Source of the DNA: Variovorax sp. OK212
GTDB taxonomy: Bacteria > Pseudomonadota > Gammaproteobacteria > Burkholderiales > Burkholderiaceae_C
Assembly: GCF_900112425.1 (NCBI RefSeq)
Contig: NZ_FOLP01000014.1
Coordinates: 1 to 64,000 of the forward strand
Reading direction: 5' to 3'
Length of the DNA stretch: 64,000 nt
The position numbers and the translations under genes are program-made. Each line of letters begins with the position of its first letter. Within the stretch, counting starts at the first letter, position 1. Under the pieces are notes generated by a model, which did not search any database, had not been told where the DNA came from, and was given only the letters and a program-made list of their open reading frames with translations. Positions 58,192-64,000 of the stretch are shown in pieces.

Positions 58192-59094
58192 TCAGGAAAG
58201 GTGCCATTCGGGCAGGACTTCGCGGCGCTCGAGCCAGTCCGCAGGAATGCCTTGCGCGCCGACGAAACAAGCGACCACGCCGCCGACGATAGCGCACAAG
58301 GTGTCGCGATCACCGCCGGCACCGACTGCCAGCCACAGCGCATCCTGGTAGTTGTCCAGCGCCTGCCCGCAACACCACAGCGCGAAGGGCACGGTGTCCT
58401 GCGCCGACATCGCCATGCCGTTGCCGAGGACGGAAACGGGGAAGTCGAGCGAGGCGACCCGATCCATCGATTGCGCCCGGACCAGCCTGGAACGCACCTC
58501 ACCCTGTGCAAGCTGCTCGACGATGCCGCCCAGGAACTGCGCGTGCGACGGACGCTGCCCGGCCATGCGGAACCGGCAAGCCTGCGCCGCGGCCAAGGCC
58601 ACCGCCACCGCGCCGGCAATGCCTTCGGGATGCGCATGCGTGACCGCCGCCGAAAGGGCCGCCTGCTCGGCAACAGCCGCGCTGTCGTCCGCGAAGAAGG
58701 CGCCGATCGGCGCCGCGCGCATGGCGGCGCCGTTGCCGTAGGAGCCTTGCCCTTCGAAGGCGTCGTTGGTGACCGTGCGCCAATCCTCGCCCGCCCGAAT
58801 GCGCGCGAGCACGCGGTGCATCGACGGCCCGTAGGCGCGTTCGTAGTCGTAATGCCGCGCGAGGCTGAGTGCGAGCGATGCCTGCTCGATCTCGCCTTGC
58901 CGCCCCAGTGCGGCGACGACCGAAAGAGACATCTCGGTGTCGTCGGTGTACAGCCAGGGTGCGTCCGGCAGCTGCCGTTCGACCCATCGCGCCTCGGAGG
59001 CGTTTTCGCGTTGAAAGAAGCATTGCCCGAACGCATCGCCGACGGAAAGTCCGTCGAGCGCCACCAGCGCGCGCTGAAGTCGCACGGAGGTCAT
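58192..59094 (-). CDS. ADP-ribosylglycohydrolase family protein
   Basis: This is a 300-residue enzyme of the DraG/ARH fold, which removes ADP-ribose from proteins or nucleic acids. The first Mg site is LYTDDTEMSLSVVAAL (Thr50, Asp51, Asp52), preceded by ALVALDGLSVGDAFG. Further conserved elements are GQGSYGNGAAMRAAPIGAFF, AVTHAHPEGIAGAVAVALAA, and the second Mg site GGDRDTLCAIVGGVVACFVG. All metal ligands I would expect appear to be present, so it should be active. Its ATG overlaps the alkB stop (ATGA). Pairing with a nucleic-acid dealkylase hints that its target may be modified DNA or RNA, which is a hypothesis. Confidence 0.9.
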   Translation of the reverse strand: MTSVRLQRALVALDGLSVGDAFGQCFFQRENASEARWVERQLPDAPWLYTDDTEMSLSVVAALGRQGEIEQASLALSLARHYDYERAYGPSMHRVLARIRAGEDWRTVTNDAFEGQGSYGNGAAMRAAPIGAFFADDSAAVAEQAALSAAVTHAHPEGIAGAVAVALAAAQACRFRMAGQRPSHAQFLGGIVEQLAQGEVRSRLVRAQSMDRVASLDFPVSVLGNGMAMSAQDTVPFALWCCGQALDNYQDALWLAVGAGGDRDTLCAIVGGVVACFVGAQGIPADWLERREVLPEWHLS

Positions 59095-59612
59095 TTCAGG
59101 ATCGCGCGGAAGGTCAGGCTGATGCGCTCGCCCACACCGGCTGCCTTGGGAATCGCATGCAGCCACTCTTGCTGGACGGCATCCGACATGTACAGCAGGG
59201 AGCCGTGGGGCAGCGGGTAGTCGAAGCGGACGGCGCTGTCGGCCTTGCGGCGGTAAGCGATCGTCCGGGTGCTGCCGACAGATACGATGGCCACGCCGGT
59301 CCCGGGCGCCAGCGCCTCGCTGGAATCGGAGTGGAAGCCCATCGACGACGCGCCGTCCGCGTAGTGGTTCAGCAGGCAGTTGTTCGGGCGGAACCCGAGT
59401 GCGGCTTCGATCCGGCCGCACAGCGCTTCGAGCTCGGCGGGCATAGGCACCGGCTCGTAGGCGATCTGCGAGTAGTTGTAGGGCACGCCGAAGCTGGCTG
59501 TCTTGCGTGCCTTCATGCGCTCGTCCCACGTCACCGCGGCGCCGAGCCATTCGAAAAGGGCATCGGGCGACGCGACGAACGCGGGATCGAGATGAATGGG
59601 CGGGCTGTTCAT
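59091..59612 (-). CDS. AlkB-type 2-oxoglutarate/Fe(II) dioxygenase
   Basis: This is a 173-residue oxygenase of the AlkB family, which removes alkyl groups from nucleic acids or proteins using iron and 2-oxoglutarate. The iron ligands are His94 and Asp96 in MGFHSDSSEAL and His152 in EWLHAIPK. Arg163 and Arg169 in GERISLTFRA bind 2-oxoglutarate and match the RxxLTFR of AlkB. Other typical parts are NNCLLNHYADGASSMGFHSD, SVGSTRTIAYRR and LPHGSLLYMSDAVQQEWLHA. It is a short form without an N-terminal extension. It heads a unit of three coupled genes, 64 bases after gdhA, so it may also be read from the gdhA promoter. Confidence 0.88.
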   Translation of the reverse strand: MNSPPIHLDPAFVASPDALFEWLGAAVTWDERMKARKTASFGVPYNYSQIAYEPVPMPAELEALCGRIEAALGFRPNNCLLNHYADGASSMGFHSDSSEALAPGTGVAIVSVGSTRTIAYRRKADSAVRFDYPLPHGSLLYMSDAVQQEWLHAIPKAAGVGERISLTFRAILK

Positions 59613-59676
59613 GAGCCCGCAGGATACAAGGACCCCGGCGCGCTTCTTTCGCGCTTTTTCGCGCGATCTCCCTGGC

Positions 59677-60951
59677 TCAGGGGTACAGGCCGCGCTCCTG
59701 GCGCGCCATCAGGATGCGCTCGCACGCCACCGCATACGTCGCCGTGCGCAACGTGATCCTGTGCTTGTCCGCGGTGTCCCAGATCTGGTTGAGCGCATTC
59801 ATCATGATGCGGTCCAGGCGCACGTTGATCTCGTCCTCGTCCCAGAAGAACGACGAGAAGTCCTGCACCCACTCGAAGTAGCTCACCGTCACGCCGCCGG
59901 CGTTGCAGATCACGTCGGGCACGACCAGCACGCCGCGCTCGGCGAGGATGTCGTCGGCCTGCGGCACGGTCGGGCCGTTGGCGCCTTCGAGCACCAGCTT
60001 GGCGGTGGTCTTCTGCGCGCGCTCGGCGGTGATCTGGCCTTCCAGCGCGGCCGGGATCAGGATGTCGCATTCGACGTTCCAGAAGTCCTCGTTCGGCACG
60101 ATGTCGCCGCCGGCCTTGAAGGCGACCACGCCGTCCTTGTTGGCCACCGGGATCAGCTTGGCCAGGTCGAGGCCGTTGCTGTTGACGATGGTGCCGGTGT
60201 GGTCCTGCACCGCGACGATCTTCGCGCCCGCTTCCGCGAACAGCTCGGCCGCGACCGAGCCCACGTTGCCGAAGCCCTGCACGGCGATGCGCGCGCCGCG
60301 CAGGTCCATGCCCAGGCGCCGCGCCGCTTCACGGCCGGTGACGAACACGCCGCGGCCGGTGGCCTTCACGCGGCCCAGCGAGCCGCCCAGGTGCAGCGGC
60401 TTGCCGGTGACGACGCCGGTGGCGGTGCCGCCGGTGTTCATCGAATACGTGTCCATCATCCACGCCATGATCTGGCCGTTGGTGTTGACGTCGGGCGCGG
60501 GAATGTCGGTGTGCGGGCCGATGATGATGCCGATCTCGCTGGTGTAGCGGCGGGTGATCTTCTCGAGCTCGTTCTGCGACAGCTTCTTGGGGTCGACGCG
60601 GATGCCGCCCTTGGCGCCGCCGTAGGGCAGGTTCACCGCCGCGGTCTTGATGGTCATCCAGGCCGACAGGGCCATCACTTCCTCGAGCGTGACGTCGGGG
60701 TGGAAGCGCACGCCGCCCTTGCCCGGGCCGCGGCTCATGTTGTGCTGCACGCGGTAGCCCTCGTAGTGGGCGATGGTGCCGTCGTCCATCTCGATCGGCA
60801 CGTCGACGATCAGCGCGCGCTTGGGGCGCTTCAGGGTTTCGACCCAGCGGGCCAGCGGGCCGAGGTACGGCACGACACGGTCGACCTGCGAGAGATACGT
60901 GCCCCACGGGCTGTTGGCGGTCGGGTTGACGAAGGAGAGTTTTTCGCTCAT
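59677..60951 (-). CDS. gdhA: Glutamate dehydrogenase (Glu/Leu/Phe/Val family)
   Basis: This is a 424-residue NAD(P)-dependent dehydrogenase that interconverts glutamate and 2-oxoglutarate plus ammonia. Motifs in order are MSRGPGKGGVRFHPDVTLEE, LPYGGAKGGIRVDPKKLSQN with the catalytic Lys, PAPDVNTNGQIMAWMMDTYS, TGRGVFVTGREAARRLGM, and the Rossmann motif IAVQGFGNVGSVAAELFAEA. The length and lack of an N-terminal extension match the NAD-type bacterial hexameric enzyme. The nucleotide preference cannot be decided with confidence. It is divergent from the small exported protein gene. Confidence 0.95.
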   Translation of the reverse strand: MSEKLSFVNPTANSPWGTYLSQVDRVVPYLGPLARWVETLKRPKRALIVDVPIEMDDGTIAHYEGYRVQHNMSRGPGKGGVRFHPDVTLEEVMALSAWMTIKTAAVNLPYGGAKGGIRVDPKKLSQNELEKITRRYTSEIGIIIGPHTDIPAPDVNTNGQIMAWMMDTYSMNTGGTATGVVTGKPLHLGGSLGRVKATGRGVFVTGREAARRLGMDLRGARIAVQGFGNVGSVAAELFAEAGAKIVAVQDHTGTIVNSNGLDLAKLIPVANKDGVVAFKAGGDIVPNEDFWNVECDILIPAALEGQITAERAQKTTAKLVLEGANGPTVPQADDILAERGVLVVPDVICNAGGVTVSYFEWVQDFSSFFWDEDEINVRLDRIMMNALNQIWDTADKHRITLRTATYAVACERILMARQERGLYP

Positions 60952-61078
60952 GAGAGATCCCTAGGTTGAACGGATGGCCGCAACGATAGACCTCTCGCGC
61001 GCGGCGCGCCATGGCTTATGCGCGCCGCGCTGGCGGTTATGCAAGAGAAGTTGGGACGCGGTGTTTCGGGTCACCGGG

Positions 61079-61114
61079 GCGGGTGTCTCAGCGGGTGTCG
61101 TGGCGGGTGTCGCG
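61079..61114. repeat. Three 12-base tandem repeats in the gdhA upstream region
   Basis: GCGGGTGTC with a variable three-base end repeats three times at 12-base spacing (61079, 61091, 61103). It lies in the 278-base gap upstream of gdhA, which holds no gene I can support. It may be degenerate coding remnant or a spaced binding site. Confidence 0.55.
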
Positions 61115-61229
61115 GCGCAGGTTGCGGCACATGACAAAACCGTCATCGGCGGGTTATCGATCCGGCGGATGCGCTTCGTAGAGTGGGCTCACCAACCAGG
61201 CACAGCCACCCACTTCAAGGAGTTCACGA

Positions 61230-61670
61230 ATGACCCCGCAACCGTCCGCCGCCCGCCTTCTCGCCGCCGCCGCATTGGCAACCCTGCTGGGCGCCACCGC
61301 AGCGCCCAGCTTCGCCGGCAACTACGCCGAAGGCGATCCGCGCCCGGTGGCGACGACCTCGACGGCCACGCGCGCCGCCGTCGAGGCCGACGCCCGGCAG
61401 TGGCTGAAGGCCGCGCCCACGCAGGGCTACACCGACGGCATTTCGCAGCAGCCCGTCGTGGTCTCGGCCCACACGCGCGCCGCGGTGGCCGCCGACACCC
61501 GCCTGTGGATCCAGTCGGGCCTCGCGGCCAGGCAGAACGGCGAAGCCGGCGCGGACCCCGCGCAGCCAAGCTATCGCCAGGCGGCGGCCGACTACATGAA
61601 CCGCCGGGCAGCGGCGCAGGCGCAAGCGCAAGCACAAACGGAAGCTCCAACGCCGAGCGTCATCCGCTGA
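61230..61670 (+). CDS. Small exported protein with an internal duplication
   Basis: This is a 146-residue protein with a Sec signal (MTPQPSAARLLAAAALATLL, cut near SFAG). The mature part contains two related blocks: STATRAAVEADARQWLKA and AHTRAAVAADTRLWIQSGLA, about 34 residues apart. Each has TRAAV-x-AD-x-R-x-W. The end is Ala/Gln-rich (AQAQAQAQTEAPTPSV). I do not recognise a family; the TRAAVEAD style recalls DUF4148-type exported proteins in Burkholderiales. AGGAG lies seven bases upstream of the ATG. Confidence 0.65.
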   Translation: MTPQPSAARLLAAAALATLLGATAAPSFAGNYAEGDPRPVATTSTATRAAVEADARQWLKAAPTQGYTDGISQQPVVVSAHTRAAVAADTRLWIQSGLAARQNGEAGADPAQPSYRQAAADYMNRRAAAQAQAQAQTEAPTPSVIR

Positions 61671-61790
61671 CGCGCAAAGGCCGGCCGCACGGTTTGTGCG
61701 CCTCGTCCGGCAAAGGGTAGGCCAAGGGCATTTCCTTGGTTCTATCTCCTATGGCCGTCCTCCATAGCCCGCATCTTCCGCCGCGATTCG

Positions 61791-62282
61791 ATGATCGAGC
61801 CGGATAATCCTCCAATGCTCGACCTGGACCGCATCGATCTCCGGCTTCTGAAGATCCTTCAGGAAGACGGCCGCATCACCAACCTCAAGCTGGCCGAGGC
61901 GGTGGCGCTGTCGCCCACGGCGGTGCTGGCGCGGGTGCAGCGGCTCACGCGCGACGGGTTCATCCTCGGCTACGAGGCGCGGCTCGATCCGCACAAGCTC
62001 AGCCGCGGCTTCACGGTGTTCGTCGAGGTGCTGCTGGACCGCACCACGCCCAACGTGTTCGACCAGTTCAAGGCGGCCGTGCACGTGCGCGACGAGATCA
62101 TGGAATGCCACATGGTCGCGGGCGGCTTCGACTACCTGCTCAAGACCCGCATGGCCGACATGGCCGCCTACCGCGAGTTCGCCGGCACGGTGCTGTGGCA
62201 GCTGCCCGGCGTGCGGGAGACGCGCACCTATGCGGTGATGGAAGAAGTGAAGAGCAGCGCGCGTCTGCCGCTGGGCATCTGA
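61791..62282 (+). CDS. Lrp/AsnC-family regulator
   Basis: This is a 163-residue regulator with an N-terminal helix-turn-helix (DRIDLRLLKILQEDGRITNL, KLAEAVALSPTAVLARVQRL) and a C-terminal RAM-type ligand domain (FTVFVEVLLDRTT, IMECHMVAGGFDYLLKTRMA, VRETRTYAVMEEVKSSARLP). These are standard Lrp/AsnC elements that sense amino acids. The ATG at 61815 (MLDLDRIDLRLL) is an alternative start eight codons in. No target gene is adjacent on the same strand. Confidence 0.92.
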   Translation: MIEPDNPPMLDLDRIDLRLLKILQEDGRITNLKLAEAVALSPTAVLARVQRLTRDGFILGYEARLDPHKLSRGFTVFVEVLLDRTTPNVFDQFKAAVHVRDEIMECHMVAGGFDYLLKTRMADMAAYREFAGTVLWQLPGVRETRTYAVMEEVKSSARLPLGI

Positions 62283-62333
62283 CGGCGCACAGCCCTATTC
62301 AGGCCAGTCGGGCCGATCGGGCCGATCGGGGGA

Positions 62334-63035
62334 TCAGGCCGGTTTGCGCGCCCGCCCGCCGAAGATCGCCGTGCCCACCCGCACCATCGTGCTGCCCGCG
62401 CTGATGGCCGCCTCGAGGTCGGCGCTCATGCCCAGCGAGAGCGTGTCGAGCGCGATACCCGCCTCGCCAATCGCCCGGTAGACCGCATGCGCGCGCAGGA
62501 ACAGTTCGCGCTGCGCATCGAAGCTTTCGGCCGGTTCGGGGATGGCCATGAGCCCGCGCAGCCGAAGCTGTGGCAAAGCCGCCACAGCAAGCGCCAGCGC
62601 CACGGCCTCTTCCGGCGGCACGCCCGACTTGTTGGGGCCGCCGTCCACATTAACCTGAAGGCATACATTGAGCGGCGCCAGCTGCGCCGGCCGCTGGGCC
62701 GACAGACGCTCGGCGATCTTCAGCCGGTCGACGCTGTGGACCCAGTCGAACTGCTCGGCCACAGGCCGCGTCTTGTTGCTTTGCAAGGGGCCGATGCAGT
62801 GCCACTCGAGGGTGGCGCGCAGATCGGCCAGCGCCTCGATCTTGTCCAGCCCTTCCTGCACGTAGTTCTCGCCGAAGGCCGACTGGCCCGCCGCATGCGC
62901 CTCGCGCACGGCATCCGGGCCGAAGGTCTTGGACACCGCCAGCAGCCGCACCTCGCCCGGGTTGCGCCCGGCCGTTACACATGCCTTCGCGATCCGGTTG
63001 TTTACATGCTGGAGGTCGTCGCCAATCATCGTCAT
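62334..63035 (-). CDS. yggS: YggS-type PLP homeostasis protein
   Basis: This is a 233-residue PLP-binding protein of the YggS/PROSC family, which keeps free pyridoxal phosphate levels safe and affects amino-acid metabolism. The PLP-binding Lys is in VRLLAVSKTFGPDAV, and other conserved parts are AFGENYVQEGLDKIEAL, WHCIGPLQSNKTRPVAEQFD, NVCLQVNVDGGPNKSGV and LSLGMSADLEAAISAGSTMV. MTMIGDDLQ has two close ATGs; I used the first. It is divergent from pilT with 51 bases between starts, a gene pair common in proteobacteria. Confidence 0.95.
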   Translation of the reverse strand: MTMIGDDLQHVNNRIAKACVTAGRNPGEVRLLAVSKTFGPDAVREAHAAGQSAFGENYVQEGLDKIEALADLRATLEWHCIGPLQSNKTRPVAEQFDWVHSVDRLKIAERLSAQRPAQLAPLNVCLQVNVDGGPNKSGVPPEEAVALALAVAALPQLRLRGLMAIPEPAESFDAQRELFLRAHAVYRAIGEAGIALDTLSLGMSADLEAAISAGSTMVRVGTAIFGGRARKPA

Positions 63036-63086
63036 AATCGTCCAAAATCGTATCAAAACGTCACCGCACCCGAGCCGAGGAGCCCT

Positions 63087-64000
63087 GTGGACATCACCCA
63101 ATTGCTGGCGTTCAGCGTCAAGAACAAAGCCTCCGACCTGCACCTTTCCGCAGGTCTTCCGCCCATGATCCGCGTCAACGGCGACGTGCGCCGCATCAAC
63201 GTCGATGCGCTCGATCACAAGGGCGTGCACGCCATGGTGTACGACATCATGAGCGACACGCACCGCAAGCACTACGAAGAGTTCCTGGAGGTCGACTTCT
63301 CGTTCGAGATCGACGGCCTCGCGCGCTTCCGCGTGAACGCCTTCAACCAGGCGCGCGGCGCGGCCGCGGTGTTCCGGACCATTCCTTCGAAGATCCTGAC
63401 GCTGGAGCAACTCAACGCGCCGAAGATTTTCGGCGAACTCGCGCTCAAGCCGCGCGGGCTGGTGCTGGTGACGGGCCCCACGGGCTCGGGCAAGTCGACC
63501 ACGCTGGCGGCCATGGTGAACTACCTCAACGAAAACGAGTACGGCCACATCCTCACGGTGGAAGACCCGATCGAGTTCGTGCACGAGTCGAAGAAGTGCC
63601 TGATCAACCAGCGTGAAGTCGGCCCGATGACGCTGTCGTTCTCCAACGCGCTGCGCTCCGCGCTGCGCGAAGACCCGGACGCCATCCTGGTGGGCGAGTT
63701 GCGCGACCTGGAAACCATCCGCCTCGCGATGACCGCGGCCGAAACGGGCCACCTGGTGTTCGGCACGCTGCACACGTCGTCGGCCGCCAAGACCATCGAC
63801 CGGATCATCGACGTGTTCCCGGGCGAGGAAAAGGAAATGATCCGCGCCATGCTGTCGGAGTCGCTCCAGGCGGTGATCTCGCAGACGCTGTGCAAGACCA
63901 AGGACGGCCAGGGCCGCGTGGCGGCGCACGAGATCATGCTGGGCACGCCGGCCATCCGCAACCTGATCCGCGAAGCCAAGGTGGCGCAGATGTACTCCAC
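63087..64000 (+). CDS. pilT: Twitching motility ATPase PilT (partial, runs off the window)
   Basis: PilT is the hexameric ATPase that retracts type IV pili. Reading begins at a GTG preceded by GAGGAG and gives VDITQLLAFSVKNKASDLHL. About 304 of the usual 345 or so residues are present and no stop occurs. Motifs are Walker A GPTGSGKSTT, the Asp box around ILTVEDPIEFVHE, Walker B DAILVGELRDLETI and the His box VFGTLHTSSA. The frame is intact to the window end, so the gene is cut only by the window boundary. The partner pilU, often next, would lie outside. Confidence 0.95.
   Translation, partial: MDITQLLAFSVKNKASDLHLSAGLPPMIRVNGDVRRINVDALDHKGVHAMVYDIMSDTHRKHYEEFLEVDFSFEIDGLARFRVNAFNQARGAAAVFRTIPSKILTLEQLNAPKIFGELALKPRGLVLVTGPTGSGKSTTLAAMVNYLNENEYGHILTVEDPIEFVHESKKCLINQREVGPMTLSFSNALRSALREDPDAILVGELRDLETIRLAMTAAETGHLVFGTLHTSSAAKTIDRIIDVFPGEEKEMIRAMLSESLQAVISQTLCKTKDGQGRVAAHEIMLGTPAIRNLIREAKVAQMYS

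Noticed and set aside
61722..61739. CCAAGG...CCTTGG hairpin before the Lrp gene as an Lrp operator
   Set aside because: It does not resemble the AT-rich Lrp consensus and the six-base arms are short.
1..64000. tRNA, rRNA, insertion sequences, prophage or integrative element
   Set aside because: I looked for cloverleaf-like arms, transposase or integrase motifs and flanking target repeats and found none; gene density and composition are even throughout.

Overview
The window is a dense, high-GC stretch of chromosome with no intergenic gap longer than about 300 bases. It most likely comes from a Burkholderiales betaproteobacterium of the family Comamonadaceae, with Variovorax as the best guess. 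That guess rests on gene content (DUF3567, a Bug/TctC orphan binding protein next to a DUF2783 gene, DUF2242, a DUF3108 protein, divergent yggS-pilT) and on codon use, not on a marker gene. I see no rRNA, tRNA, insertion sequence, prophage or CRISPR array.

Layout. 0.2-4 kb: ABC-F ATPase (uup) and a phospholipase D-like lipoprotein. 4-9 kb (minus strand): a copper-type locus with a YcnI-PCuAC fusion, a TonB-dependent receptor, a DUF2946 protein and a TraB/GumN protein. 9-11 kb: a VOC protein coupled to a YwqK-repeat protein. 11-16 kb: an aromatic-type catabolic unit (flavin monooxygenase, DUF2783, Bug binding protein) divergent from a LuxR regulator, with a fumarylacetoacetate-hydrolase-family gene facing it. 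16-20 kb: DUF3108, DUF3567, an AbrB-type membrane protein and a ChaN lipoprotein.

19.8-27.2 kb is the most striking region. Three genes on the minus strand resemble the Caulobacter holdfast-anchor set hfaA-hfaB-hfaD: a small Ala/Gly/Asn/Gln-rich exported protein, a CsgG-family lipoprotein with an OmpA-like C-terminal domain, and a 1773-residue exported repeat protein with no Cys or Trp. The repeat protein has a hierarchical repeat: about 62-98-residue units alternating long and short, organised in its second half into a nearly exact 306-residue super-repeat. I infer a surface-fibre or adhesin system, secreted or anchored through the CsgG-like pore.

27.5-34 kb: an omega-aminotransferase, purU, a DUF2846 lipoprotein, a trypsin-like protein that has lost its catalytic His and Ser, a YXWGXW-type protein and an SGNH hydrolase. 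34-46 kb: an acyl-CoA metabolic cluster with a single-chain BC-BCCP-CT carboxylase, two acyl-CoA synthetases, a TetR regulator, an orphan branched-chain-type binding protein and a self-sufficient CYP102-type P450 whose fatty-acid carboxylate anchor residues are replaced. 46-51 kb: a storage-lipid neighbourhood (alpha/beta hydrolase, TetR, PhaF/PhaI-like granule protein, a small partner protein, wax ester synthase/DGAT) in which three neighbouring proteins carry histone-like Lys/Ala/Pro tails. 51-57 kb: prolyl oligopeptidase, arginase, MarR-FUSC efflux pair and DUF2242. 57.5-61 kb: a compact alkB - ADP-ribosylglycohydrolase - P-loop kinase unit downstream of glutamate dehydrogenase. 61-64 kb: a small exported protein, an Lrp regulator, and yggS divergent from pilT, which runs off the window end.

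All family assignments come from reading motifs by eye. No database search was run, and start codons are choices explained in each entry.
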